The translations under genes were made by a program, and so were the position numbers. Of a stretch of DNA of 56,061 nucleotides, positions 10,066-18,810 are shown one piece after another (position 1 is the first letter of the stretch; every line of letters begins with the position of its first letter). This DNA comes from Bacteroidota bacterium. GTDB taxonomy: Bacteria > Bacteroidota > Bacteroidia > AKYH767-A > OLB10. The stretch covers positions 1-56,061 of the forward strand of contig JADKFA010000021.1 in assembly GCA_016717725.1 (NCBI GenBank). Direction: 5' to 3'. The notes under the pieces are model-generated. The model had not been told where the DNA came from, made no database searches, and saw nothing but the letters and a program-made list of their open reading frames with translations.

Positions 10066-10819
10066 TTAATGTAATTTCTCTATCTTTTTTAAAAATAGTT
10101 GAAGTCCCTCCTGAGCTTTGCTATCTATTTTATAAAGTATTCTTTCGTGTAAGTATTGCGAAATATTAAATTCAGGATATTCGGCGGCTAATATTGGAAA
10201 GATTTCTTCTCGATGGGAAACACCATAATGAAATGCAGTTCTAGCTTTTGAATTATTCGGTCATCAATTATTTTGTTACTCACCCAAGCAGCAAAAACGA
10301 AGGAAGCCCTGTAAGCTCTTTCCAACATTCTGCTAAGTCATAGCAATAGGTAAACTGTGATTTGTATCTCAATGCTCGGTCTCCAATTATAACAGCTGCT
10401 GTAAATTCTTCTTCTTGAAGAATTGCACTTTCCTTATTTTCGTTGATCCATTCAGGATGGATGCCCCATAATTCCTTAGCCAGAATTTTTGCAAGTAATA
10501 CGGATGTTCTCGACTCTTGGTCTAATACGATTTTCTTTATTTGTGATAATGGAGTATTACTAACAAGTACAACCGAATCTACTTTTCCATCTGCAACAAT
10601 TCCATAGGAAGTGATAAGATGTGATTCTTTTAAAGAGGAAATCATCGCTACTGGAATTAAACCGATGTCCGTTTGATTGGAGATAAGTTTATGGGCGCAA
10701 GTAGAGGGGATGTCTTTTTCAATGAGGAATTCATCTTCCAGCAATTGATTCTCCATACCAAATACAAAAGGTCGAGCATTTAAATAGGAAACAACAGATA
10801 TTCGAGTTTTGTTTTGCAA
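10066..10819 (-). CDS. mqnA: Chorismate dehydratase MqnA (menaquinone, futalosine route), two frameshifts
   Basis: MqnA removes water from chorismate to give 3-[(1-carboxyvinyl)oxy]benzoate, the first step of the futalosine menaquinone route. The N terminus ISVVSYLNARPFVFGM is the family signature, and IGLIPVAMISS, ESRTSVLLAKI and AAVIIGDRAL follow. As written the frame stops at 10280, but the family tail continues in other frames: LPFVFAAWVSNKIIDDRIIQ after one missing base near 10300, then ARTAFHYGVSHREEIFPILA after one missing base in a short homopolymer near 10249. It ends EGLQLFLKKIEKLH at 10066. Joined, it has about 251 residues, normal for the family. It is 7 bases downstream of holA and likely cotranscribed. 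The breaks look like sequencing errors. Confidence 0.87.
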
Positions 10820-10826
10820 TCGTTTT

Positions 10827-11888
10827 CTAGTGAATTAATTTATATACAAATTCTTTCATGTAATCTTCGTTCCCTAAGGTGGAGCCACCTACACCTTTCG
10901 ATTTTAAATCAAATTCGCGAAGTAAACTGATGTTTTTTTCTACGTGTTCCGGACTGTAGTTTTTTCCTGCCGTGAAATAATCATCTACAAAAAATGGATT
11001 TACTTTTAATGCAACAGCAACAGCGTTTCTGGATTTGTCATTCAATGAATGAAATAATAACAGTTTAGAGAAATAGGAGTAAAGCATTGCCATCGTAACT
11101 TGTATGGGATTGCTTTTTGGATTTGCTGTAAAGTAATTTGCAATCTTTATGCAAGTATAAACATCTCTTTTGCCTAGTGCTTTTTGTAATTCAAAAATAT
11201 TAAACTCCTTGCTAACTCCAATATAAAGTTCAATATGTTGTACGTCTATTGTTTCTTTCGATTTAATATTGATTAGCAATTTGTCACATTCATTGGCGAT
11301 TCTCGATAAATCATTTCCTAAATGCTCCGACATAAGTTGTGCCGCTTTCGGAGTGATCTTCGAATTTTTTTCTGCTAAATAGTTTTCAATCCATTTAGGA
11401 AGTTTGTCGTCGTACAACTTCTTCGACTCAAATACAACTCCGTTTTTTTCGATGGCTTTGTACAATTTTCCTCGCTTGTCAAGTCCTTTGTACTTCATCG
11501 CTAATACAAGGAGCGTCGAAGAAAGTGGATTCGTAAGGTAATTTAATAGTGGAACACTATCGTTTTTTTCTTCTCCTCCATCGTCACTTTTACTCTTCGC
11601 TTTTGGTAGGAGTGCTTTTATTTCCTGTGCTTCTTTAATGATGACAACTTGATAATTCGACATCATCGGATATCTTTTAGCTGCACTTATCAAACTTAAT
11701 ATTTCACAGTCTTTACCGTAAAGCACAGTCTGATTAAATTCTTTTTCCATGTCATCAAGCACGGAATTTTCTAACATGTCTGTTACTACATCTATATAAT
11801 AAGGTTCATCCCCTTGTAGTAAATAAATAGGATGGTAGATCTTATTTTTTAAATCTCTTTTTATTTCATCAATTGACTTCTGCGCCAT
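10827..11888 (-). CDS. holA: DNA polymerase III subunit delta
   Basis: This is the clamp-loader subunit that opens the beta sliding clamp. It has 353 residues, as usual. The N-terminal nucleotide-fold part begins IYHPIYLLQGDEPYYIDVV, and the hallmark IANECDKLLINI and FNIFELQKALGKRD sit in the middle and C-terminal domains. An acidic low-complexity insert (KSKSDDGGEEKND, about residues 97-109) is typical of Bacteroidota versions. It lies between the AMP nucleosidase (17 bases) and mqnA (7 bases) in a three-gene minus-strand operon. Confidence 0.92.
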   Translation of the reverse strand: MAQKSIDEIKRDLKNKIYHPIYLLQGDEPYYIDVVTDMLENSVLDDMEKEFNQTVLYGKDCEILSLISAAKRYPMMSNYQVVIIKEAQEIKALLPKAKSKSDDGGEEKNDSVPLLNYLTNPLSSTLLVLAMKYKGLDKRGKLYKAIEKNGVVFESKKLYDDKLPKWIENYLAEKNSKITPKAAQLMSEHLGNDLSRIANECDKLLINIKSKETIDVQHIELYIGVSKEFNIFELQKALGKRDVYTCIKIANYFTANPKSNPIQVTMAMLYSYFSKLLLFHSLNDKSRNAVAVALKVNPFFVDDYFTAGKNYSPEHVEKNISLLREFDLKSKGVGGSTLGNEDYMKEFVYKLIH

Positions 11889-11905
11889 TACTCTTCAATC
11901 CTGAA

Positions 11906-12676
11906 TTAAAATTTCAAATGTTTTACAGTGTTACCATTGTTGATGATTTCGTTCAATGCAGCAATTCCAATTTTTATGTGATCTTCCACATAACTCTTTG
12001 TTACTTTGGTGTCGCTTTCTGCAGTCTTAATTCCCTCTGGAATCATGGGTTGATCCGATACTAATAATAATGCACCTGTAGAAATTTGGTTTGCAAATCC
12101 CGTTATGAAGATAGTCGCCGTCTCCATATCAATACCCATGCATCGCAGTTTGGTTAAGTATTTTTTGAATTCGGAATCGTGCTCCCATACTCCTCGGTTG
12201 GTGGTGTATACAGTTCCTGTCCAATAGTCTTTTCCGAAATCTCGAATGGAGGTGGAAACAGCCTTCTGTAAACTAAATGCGGGTAAAGCTGGTATTTCAG
12301 GCGGAAAATAGTCGTTGGATGTTCCTTCGCCTCGAATAGCTGCTATGGGTAATATCAAATCTCCAACTTTATTTTTTCTTTTTAAACCACCACATTTTCC
12401 TAAGAATAAAACGGCCTTAGGCTTAATACTACCTAACAAATCCATAATTGTGGCGGCATTGGCACTCCCGATGCCAAAGTTGATGATGGTAATTCCTTTT
12501 GCCGTTGCACAAGACATCGGTTTGTCTAATCCAACAATTTTCACTTTGTTCCATGTAGCAAATAACTCCACATAGTGTTGGAAATTAGTAAGTAAGATGT
12601 ATTTTCCAAACTTCTCAAGCTTCTCTCCAGTGTATCTTGGAAGCCAATTTTCAACTATTTCTTTTTTACTTTTCAT
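11906..12676 (-). CDS. AMP nucleosidase-like (PNP/UDP phosphorylase superfamily)
   Basis: The predicted reaction is AMP + H2O to adenine + ribose 5-phosphate. The 256-residue protein matches the short Bacteroidota AMN-like form rather than the long Escherichia coli enzyme. Visible superfamily features are ITIINFGIGSANAATIMDLL, VLFLGKCGGLK, the substrate-site stretch MGIDMETATIFITGF and SDQPMIPEG. It is the first gene of the operon with holA and mqnA and diverges from the HsdR-N gene across 64 bases. Since a futalosine gene lies in the same operon, hydrolysis of a futalosine-like nucleoside is an alternative activity; this is only a contextual guess. Confidence 0.82.
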   Translation of the reverse strand: MKSKKEIVENWLPRYTGEKLEKFGKYILLTNFQHYVELFATWNKVKIVGLDKPMSCATAKGITIINFGIGSANAATIMDLLGSIKPKAVLFLGKCGGLKRKNKVGDLILPIAAIRGEGTSNDYFPPEIPALPAFSLQKAVSTSIRDFGKDYWTGTVYTTNRGVWEHDSEFKKYLTKLRCMGIDMETATIFITGFANQISTGALLLVSDQPMIPEGIKTAESDTKVTKSYVEDHIKIGIAALNEIINNGNTVKHLKF

Positions 12677-12728
12677 AGTATATTTTTACAAGTTGGAGTT
12701 ATAATTTTATTCCTCCCTATTAGAAATG

Positions 12729-12736
12729 TAATTTTG
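12729..12736 (+). promoter_or_regulatory. -7 element (TAATTTTG) for the HsdR-N gene
   Basis: TAATTTTG fits TAnnTTTG and ends only four bases before the start codon at 12741, giving a very short or absent leader. Confidence 0.5.
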
Positions 12737-12740
12737 AGCA

Positions 12741-13196
12741 ATGAATGATTCGACATTGGAACACTTGAACTTTCCAGATTTTTCTTTCAGGGTGCGTGAA
12801 CAAGGGCAAAGTAAACAAATTTTTGACTCAGTGAGGAGGAGATTTGTGGCCTTAACGCCAGAAGAATGGGTGCGCCAAAATCTGATTCAATTTATGTTGC
12901 AGGTTTATCGATATCCTTTATCTCTGATGGCCGTTGAGAAAATAGTGAAAGTGAATGGCTTGTCCCAGCGTGCCGATGTGGTCATCTATGATCGGTCTGG
13001 AGCACCTTGGCTAATAGCTGAATGTAAAGCACCATCTGTAAAAATTTCTCAGGAGACATTTTTACAAGCAGCTCGGTATAATTTTTCTCTCCAGGTATCT
13101 CATGTGCTGTTGACTAATGGAAATGAACATTATTGTTTGAAAAGATCAGAAGATCAATTTGAATTTATGGAATCATTACCAGAATTTGAGTCCTAG
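12741..13196 (+). CDS. Solitary HsdR N-terminal-domain protein (PD-(D/E)xK nuclease fold)
   Basis: The protein is 151 residues long and consists of the HSDR_N_2 type domain only; the helicase part of type I restriction subunits is absent. The likely active-site pattern is Asp in SQRADVVIYDRSG and Glu-x-Lys in WLIAECKAPSVKI, with a conserved Gln/Arg region TFLQAARYNFSLQV after it. There are no hsdM or hsdS genes nearby. The same stand-alone protein beside holA is a recurring arrangement in this phylum, so a housekeeping nuclease-like or DNA-binding role is more likely than restriction. Its substrate is unknown. Confidence 0.8.
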   Translation: MNDSTLEHLNFPDFSFRVREQGQSKQIFDSVRRRFVALTPEEWVRQNLIQFMLQVYRYPLSLMAVEKIVKVNGLSQRADVVIYDRSGAPWLIAECKAPSVKISQETFLQAARYNFSLQVSHVLLTNGNEHYCLKRSEDQFEFMESLPEFES

Positions 13197-13207
13197 TGTT
13201 TGTTGAC

Positions 13208-13253
13208 TTAATCCCGACGATACATTGATAATTCAATGAATCGTCGGGATTAA
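13208..13253. repeat. Long perfect-armed hairpin
   Basis: Arms 13208-13221 and 13240-13253 (TTAATCCCGACGAT and its complement) pair over 14 bases. After one A-A mismatch, six more pairs (CATTGA/TCAATG) enclose a four-base loop. It starts 12 bases after the HsdR-N stop. No T run follows, so it may act as an mRNA end-protecting or attenuating structure. Confidence 0.8.
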
Positions 13254-13343
13254 CCCTGACATTGATTTTGAAGCAATTCTTACTTTTGTTTTAACAACAT
13301 TATCTGAATCGTTGCTTCACAATCAATCGTCAGCCCATAGGGC

Positions 13344-13365
13344 AAAAAAGTCTAATGACTTTTTT
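13344..13365. terminator. Short A/T-flanked terminator hairpin
   Basis: AAAAAAGTC at 13344-13352 pairs with GACTTTTTT at 13357-13365 around a TAAT loop, giving the A-tract, stem and T-tract form. It lies between the HsdR-N gene and rmuC. Confidence 0.6.
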
Positions 13366-13409
13366 GGGTTAATTTTATGGCTTGGACTAGGGTATGCTAA
13401 GGCATTTAT

Positions 13410-13417
13410 TATCTTTG
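13410..13417 (+). promoter_or_regulatory. -7 element (TATCTTTG) for the rmuC operon
   Basis: TATCTTTG matches TAnnTTTG and ends four bases before the ATG at 13422. It would drive rmuC, the GWxTD gene, rlmB and the glycosyltransferase. Confidence 0.55.
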
Positions 13418-13421
13418 TTTG

Positions 13422-14801
13422 ATGATGGATTTAATGTATTTAATTGTCGGAATCGTGGTAGGAGCTTTGCTTTCTTACCTTTTTTTGAAGATGCGATCAA
13501 AAGATGATTTGAATAATGCTTCATCTTTGACGATGAATGTGGAAAGAGAAAAGGCTGTTTTACTTCAGCAAGTAGATGATCTGCGTGGACAAGTGGTAAA
13601 AGCTGAACAAATAAGTAATTCGTTGCAAATCGAATTGAAGGAATTGAATGCTTCTAAGGTAAAGGCTGAAACGGTTGCGCAATCTTTAGAAGCTCGTCTC
13701 ACTGAACATAAAAGTGAATTGGAAACAATTCGAGTGCAGATGAAAGAACAGTTTAGCGCAATTGCATCGGATATTGTTTTAAAGAATTCACAGCGTATTC
13801 AAGATGATCATAAAACAAAGTTGGATGATATCTTAAATCCTCTTAAGGATAAAATAGAGAAATTTGAAACTCAAGTTCGAACTTCCCATGAAGAGCGTAT
13901 TAAAGAGAATCAATCGCTAAAGGAGCAATTAGTTCAATTGCAAACGATGAATAAGTCGATTGGTGATGAAGCTCGCAATTTGGTTTCTGCATTGAAAGGA
14001 CAAGCAAAAACACAAGGTAATTGGGGTGAGATGATCTTGGAAAAAATATTGGAGCGCTCTGGATTGGTGAAAGGACGCGAGTATTTTGTACAGTCAAGTC
14101 TGCAATCTGATGAAGGTAAACGTTTTCAACCCGATGTAATAATTAGTCTGCCCGAAGGAAGAAGTATTGTGGTGGATGCTAAAGTGTCTTTAATCGCCTA
14201 TGAACGTTATGCAAATGAAGAAGACGATGTTGCCAAAGCTTTAGCGTTAAGAGAACATCTTAGCTCGGTGCGAAAGCATATTAAAGATTTGAGCGGAAAG
14301 AATTATCAATCCTTGCACGGTATAAATACCTTGGATTTTGTTTTGCTATTTATTCCGGTAGAACCCGCGTTTGCACTCGCTATTGAACAAGATCATGAGT
14401 TGTTTAATGAAGCTTTTGAAAAGAATATAGTGCTCGTAACTACTTCTACTTTGCTAGCAACGTTGCGAACTATTGCAAGTATCTGGCGATTGGAATACCA
14501 GAATAAGAACGCAGTGGAAATTGCTCGACAATCCGGTGACCTTTATGATAAGTTTTCTGCATTGATTGACGATATGATTTCAGTTGGTAAGAAAATGAAT
14601 GATGCGCAGTCAGCCTACGAAAGCACGATGAATAAATTGCATACCGGTCGTGGCAATTTAGTGTCGAGAGTGGAAAGTTTGAAAAAACTAGGCGTAAAAA
14701 CAACCAAGCAAATTAATCAGAAGTTAATCGACCGTACAGAAGACATGGAAGAGTTGGACGAGGGTAATGAAGATGTAAATGCTAATATGCAGTCGAAATA
14801 A
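13422..14801 (+). CDS. rmuC: DNA recombination protein RmuC
   Basis: RmuC limits recombination between inverted repeats and has a nuclease-like core. The order seen is an N-terminal membrane helix (LIVGIVVGALLSYLFL), a long coiled coil (residues 25-150), then the core with GNWGEMILEKILERSGL, Asp in FQPDVIISLPEG and DAK in IVVDAKVSLIAYERY. A Lys/Glu-rich tail follows. The length of about 459 residues fits the family. ATG at 13422 was chosen over the TTG at 13419 because it follows the -7 element closely. Its TAA overlaps the next start (TAATG), which implies translational coupling. Confidence 0.92.
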   Translation: MMDLMYLIVGIVVGALLSYLFLKMRSKDDLNNASSLTMNVEREKAVLLQQVDDLRGQVVKAEQISNSLQIELKELNASKVKAETVAQSLEARLTEHKSELETIRVQMKEQFSAIASDIVLKNSQRIQDDHKTKLDDILNPLKDKIEKFETQVRTSHEERIKENQSLKEQLVQLQTMNKSIGDEARNLVSALKGQAKTQGNWGEMILEKILERSGLVKGREYFVQSSLQSDEGKRFQPDVIISLPEGRSIVVDAKVSLIAYERYANEEDDVAKALALREHLSSVRKHIKDLSGKNYQSLHGINTLDFVLLFIPVEPAFALAIEQDHELFNEAFEKNIVLVTTSTLLATLRTIASIWRLEYQNKNAVEIARQSGDLYDKFSALIDDMISVGKKMNDAQSAYESTMNKLHTGRGNLVSRVESLKKLGVKTTKQINQKLIDRTEDMEELDEGNEDVNANMQSK

Positions 14802-16099
14802 TGTTGTTTTCGTCAACAAAACTCAAGTGTTCAATGCGAAGAATCCAATTTGTGAATTGGGTTCTGGTTGCTTTTTTTCTTGCTGTTTTTGTGGGATGTA
14901 AAACATCCTCAAAACTAAGTAGTGAAAATTTGACGACACAGCTTTTTTATCAGTCTGAAACATTTTCACCTAATGTATTCTTGTTTCATAAAAGTACAGA
15001 GCTCTCTATGCTTCATTTTTCTGTTGAAGAAAAGGATTTGCTCTTTGTAAATGATGGTAAATCATTTTCAAGTAAGCTGTTGGTGGAATATTCGATATTC
15101 GATACGTATTCTACAACACATCCTTCTGATTCTGGTTCAGTGCAGTTTACTTATAGATCCGATAAAGATTTCTCCGCAGTAAGCGATTCCTTATCAATTG
15201 CGTCCTCTTTTAAAGATGGTAGTATCCTTCGATTGAAATTTAAAGACCTCAATCGGAAAGCTGAGTCTATTCGAAATATTGTGATTAATAGTAGAAGTAA
15301 ATTAACCAATCAAAGTTTTATTGTTAAAAATAATAAAGGCGAACTTAGTTATAATAATAATTTGTCGGGCTCTTCTTCCATTGCCATTGAATCGAATTTC
15401 CCTGGTCTAGAAGCATTGTGGGTGCGATGTTATTTTAGGGATTTTCCTTTAGCAGCAATGCCTTTTCGGGTGATTGATGATGAAAAATTTAGTATGTATT
15501 CGGATAGTGTTTTTCTTGTGCATAAAAACGATTTTGGAAATATTAATTTGCCTCGACATGGAATTTATTATTTTCAAATGGATACCAATTTGTTAAGCGG
15601 ATTAACAATAAATTGTATGGATGTCGATTTTCCAAAGGTGACAAAGCCCGAGCAACTTATTGAGGCAACTCGATATTTGACAACAAGAAAGGAGTACGAA
15701 CATTTAATGCACGCGGAGAATAAGAAGGCAGAACTGGATGCGTTTTGGCTGGAAGTAGGAGGGTCGCCAGAAAGAGCGCGCGGATTAATTAGAGCATTTT
15801 ATAATCGTGTGCAAGATGCAAATCGAGCTTTTACTTCTTATATGGAAGGATGGAAAACCGATCGTGGAATGATTTATTTGGTAATGGGTCAACCAATCTC
15901 AATTTATAGAGATGCAGAGACCGAACAATGGACATATTCAGGACTTGTTGGTTTCCCTGATATACTTTTCATCTTTAGAAAAATGAATAATCCATTTTCT
16001 AATAATGATTACGCGCTCATCCGCCAACCCGTTTATGAAAATGTTTGGTACCTTGCCGTTGATCAATGGCGCCAAGGTCGTATTGTAAATGATAATTAA
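14801..16099 (+). CDS. GWxTD-domain lipoprotein
   Basis: The protein has 432 residues. A signal peptide ends in a lipobox, VFVGC, so the mature protein is likely lipid-anchored at Cys33. A beta-rich middle part is followed by a C-terminal domain with the family motif EGWKTDRGMIYLVMG (GWxTD) and QWTYSG. The family is restricted mainly to Bacteroidota and its biochemical role is not established. The first ATG overlaps the rmuC stop; an inner ATG at 14834 would also leave a usable signal peptide. It is followed after 8 bases by rlmB. Confidence 0.87.
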   Translation: MLFSSTKLKCSMRRIQFVNWVLVAFFLAVFVGCKTSSKLSSENLTTQLFYQSETFSPNVFLFHKSTELSMLHFSVEEKDLLFVNDGKSFSSKLLVEYSIFDTYSTTHPSDSGSVQFTYRSDKDFSAVSDSLSIASSFKDGSILRLKFKDLNRKAESIRNIVINSRSKLTNQSFIVKNNKGELSYNNNLSGSSSIAIESNFPGLEALWVRCYFRDFPLAAMPFRVIDDEKFSMYSDSVFLVHKNDFGNINLPRHGIYYFQMDTNLLSGLTINCMDVDFPKVTKPEQLIEATRYLTTRKEYEHLMHAENKKAELDAFWLEVGGSPERARGLIRAFYNRVQDANRAFTSYMEGWKTDRGMIYLVMGQPISIYRDAETEQWTYSGLVGFPDILFIFRKMNNPFSNNDYALIRQPVYENVWYLAVDQWRQGRIVNDN

Positions 16100-16107
16100 T
16101 TAGGAGA

Positions 16108-16859
16108 ATGTATAAAGAGGAAAGTGATTTAACCATGATCTATGGTACGCGAGCAGTGATGGAAGCACTTCAAGCTGGAAAGGAATTTGAAAAGGTATTT
16201 ATCCAAATGGATTGAATAATCCTTTGGCCCGTGAGTTAAAAACGGAATTAGAAAAAACAGGTTTGCATTTTCAATCTGTTCCTGTCGAAAAATTAAATCG
16301 TTTAACAAGAAATAATCATCAAGGGGTTATTGCTTATCTCTCCACCGTTTCTTATTGTAAAGTGGAAGAGATTATTCCTGGAATTTTTGAATCAGGTAAA
16401 ATGCCGATGTTGCTTATCTTAGATCGAATTACGGATACTCGAAACTTGGGAGCCATCGCACGTACTGCCGAATGTACCGGAGTAAATGCAATTATTATTC
16501 CTTCAAGAGGTTCTGCCCTGATTACAGCGGATGCAGTTAAGACCAGCGCCGGTGCCTTGCATCATATGCCCATCTGTAGAGAGGATAATTTGAAGGATAC
16601 TATTGATTATTTAAAAACTTGTGGAATTAAGGTGGTAGCCTGTTCTGAAAAGGCAAACGCTCTAGCTCGTGATAAGGATTTAACAGGACCTATCGCAATC
16701 ATCATGGGAAGTGAAGAGAATGGGGTCTCACCGGAGTATATTAAACGTAGCGATGATTCTGTGAAATTACCAATGGAAGGATCCGTAGCTTCTTATAATG
16801 TTTCTGTGGCTACCGGAATGGTGCTCTATGAAATAGTATGTCAACGTCGAAAAAATTAA
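16108..16859 (+). CDS. rlmB: 23S rRNA (guanosine-2'-O-)methyltransferase RlmB, one frameshift
   Basis: This SPOUT-class enzyme methylates a guanosine ribose in 23S rRNA using SAM. A start at 16108, preceded by TAGGAGA, gives MIYGTRAVMEALQAGKEFEK. The frame stops at 16216, but adding one A to the AAA before TGG gives VFIQNGLNNPLARELKTELE and joins the rest. The N-terminal L30e-like substrate domain is followed by the knot: TDTRNLGAIARTAECTG, IIMGSEENGVSPEYI and LPMEGSVASYNVSVATGMVL. About 250 residues in all, normal length. A core gene broken only by one homopolymer base argues for a sequencing error. Confidence 0.9.
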
Positions 16860-16865
16860 GTGACA

Positions 16866-18779
16866 ATGAAACGATTTGACCTTGAAGATAAAATCGCAGG
16901 TGTTCTGGTTTTCATTGGAGCACTATTTCGATTTTATAATTATAATAATTGGTCTCTCAGCAATGATGAGTTGAGTGCCATTACAAGGTTAAATTATAGT
17001 TCCTTTTCTGAAATGATCGAACAAGGTGTTCGATTAACGGATATGCATCCCATCGGAGTTCAATCTTTTCTTTGGATTTGGACCCATCTATTTGGAGTGA
17101 GTGAAGAAGTGTTGCGTTTTCCATTTGTGTTCTTAGGTATATTATCTATTCCGTTGTTGTATCTCACCGGGAAAAACTTTTTCGGAAAATTTCCAGCACT
17201 CATGGCAACTACTGTTTTTGTTGCGTTGGAATTTCCAATTCTTTACGCCCAACTCGCCCGACCCTATAGCCCTGGATTGTTTTTTAGTTTGTTGGTTTTG
17301 TATTCTTGGTCTACTATGATGTGGAAATCTCAATCGTGGAGTTGGAAAACAGCATTGTTGTTTGTCATCGGTGGAGTGGGAACAATGTATTCACATTATT
17401 TCAGTTTTCTTTTTACAGCCATTGTTGGTCTGGCCGGATTGTTTCTGATTCAAAGGGAAAATAGATTAAAGTATCTAGCTTGTGGACTTTTAATGTTCTT
17501 GTTTTATATTCCTAATGTAAATGTTTTCTTGTACCAATTTAGTATCGGCGGTTTGGGTGGATCTGAAGGCTGGTTAGGGCCACCTGAAAAAGATGCCATC
17601 TGGAAATATGTATTGTATTGCTTTAATGAAAGTGTTTTTTTATTGCTCATGTTGTTCGTATTAATTGTTATTATGTTTTTTGTTTTAAGAGTTCAGGTAA
17701 GATGGAAGGTGCAACATAGTATGGCACTTTTGTTTTTTATTCTTCCCGCCTTAATCGCGTACTTTTATTCTGTTTATAAGAATCCAGTTTTTCAGTATTC
17801 CATCTTATTGTTTAGTTTCCCCTGTATACTTCTTTTGATGTTCTCGTGGTTCGAAACTCCGGTTTTTAACAAAAGGAATTATGCGTTTTTAATTTTGGCT
17901 TTACTTTTAACTTCGTACAGCACCATCCTTGCACAACAATTTTATAGTAAACAAAATTTTGCTCCGTTTAAATTGGTAGCTGAAAAAATGGCGGATTATA
18001 ATGCAAAGTACGGATCGAAAAAAACTTTAGCTACGGTGAATGTGATCCATCCAAATTACATTCATTATTATTCGAAAAGATATCCTTCTTCTCCTGTATT
18101 TGAACAATATCTTTGTAATAGAGCAGCTCATTTTGTAGAGTTAAAGCAAATGGTAGATACTTCTACCGCGCAAACAATGATTCATGGTTGGTCTAATAAT
18201 TATCATGCACCTGAAGTGGAAATGATCATCGCTGAAAAGTTTCCATATTTAGTTCAGTTCGATCCTTTTTTCAATGCTGGAGTAATGGTCTATTCAAAGG
18301 ATAGTACAATGCCTATTGCATTATCTCCTGAAACTTTAATTGTTGTTTCAAATAATTTTGAAAAACCTTCTTGGCAAAATGATGAAAAGTTTAGAAGCGA
18401 TAGTTTATCATTAGAAGGGAATTGGTCGATGCGAATGAATCCCGACCAAGATTATAGTGCTACTTATAAGTCGAGTGCAGCGAATCTTGGTTTTGAAAAG
18501 GGTTCTGTTTATCAAATGTCTTGTAAATATTTTTCCGATACGATTTTAACCGACGTTGTGTTCGTTGTGTCTATTGATAGGAAGGGAGAAAATGTTTTAT
18601 GGAGAGGTGTTCAATTGCACGACTTCCCAATTGAAAATGCATCATGGACTTCGTTCTATGCCGGATATAAATTAGTCGAAGATATTTTGCCTGACGATGA
18701 AGTATCAATTTATTTCTTCAATGCTTCAAAGCAGAAATTCTTTATTGATGATTTCGTTTTCCGTGTTTTGGAAAAGTAG
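16866..18779 (+). CDS. Multi-span membrane glycosyltransferase (PMT/ArnT-like, GT39 type)
   Basis: The protein is about 637 residues long. Roughly 10 to 12 hydrophobic segments cover residues 10-370. The acidic motif SNDELSAI in the first outer loop (position of the conserved Asp/Glu in polyprenyl-phosphate-sugar transferases) and LARPYSPGLFFSLLV are visible. The last 270 residues are soluble and beta-rich (YSATYKSSAANLGFEKG) and probably face the periplasm. The expected role is transfer of a sugar from a lipid carrier to a protein or glycolipid; the acceptor is unknown. It follows rlmB directly. GTG at 16860 is an alternative start. Confidence 0.78.
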   Translation: MKRFDLEDKIAGVLVFIGALFRFYNYNNWSLSNDELSAITRLNYSSFSEMIEQGVRLTDMHPIGVQSFLWIWTHLFGVSEEVLRFPFVFLGILSIPLLYLTGKNFFGKFPALMATTVFVALEFPILYAQLARPYSPGLFFSLLVLYSWSTMMWKSQSWSWKTALLFVIGGVGTMYSHYFSFLFTAIVGLAGLFLIQRENRLKYLACGLLMFLFYIPNVNVFLYQFSIGGLGGSEGWLGPPEKDAIWKYVLYCFNESVFLLLMLFVLIVIMFFVLRVQVRWKVQHSMALLFFILPALIAYFYSVYKNPVFQYSILLFSFPCILLLMFSWFETPVFNKRNYAFLILALLLTSYSTILAQQFYSKQNFAPFKLVAEKMADYNAKYGSKKTLATVNVIHPNYIHYYSKRYPSSPVFEQYLCNRAAHFVELKQMVDTSTAQTMIHGWSNNYHAPEVEMIIAEKFPYLVQFDPFFNAGVMVYSKDSTMPIALSPETLIVVSNNFEKPSWQNDEKFRSDSLSLEGNWSMRMNPDQDYSATYKSSAANLGFEKGSVYQMSCKYFSDTILTDVVFVVSIDRKGENVLWRGVQLHDFPIENASWTSFYAGYKLVEDILPDDEVSIYFFNASKQKFFIDDFVFRVLEK

Positions 18780-18810
18780 TTTACTCGGTTTTATTATTCA
18801 TCATGTACCA

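Noticed and set aside
12741..13196. Type I restriction system
   Set aside because: Only the HsdR N-terminal domain is present; no helicase part, methylase or specificity gene was found nearby.
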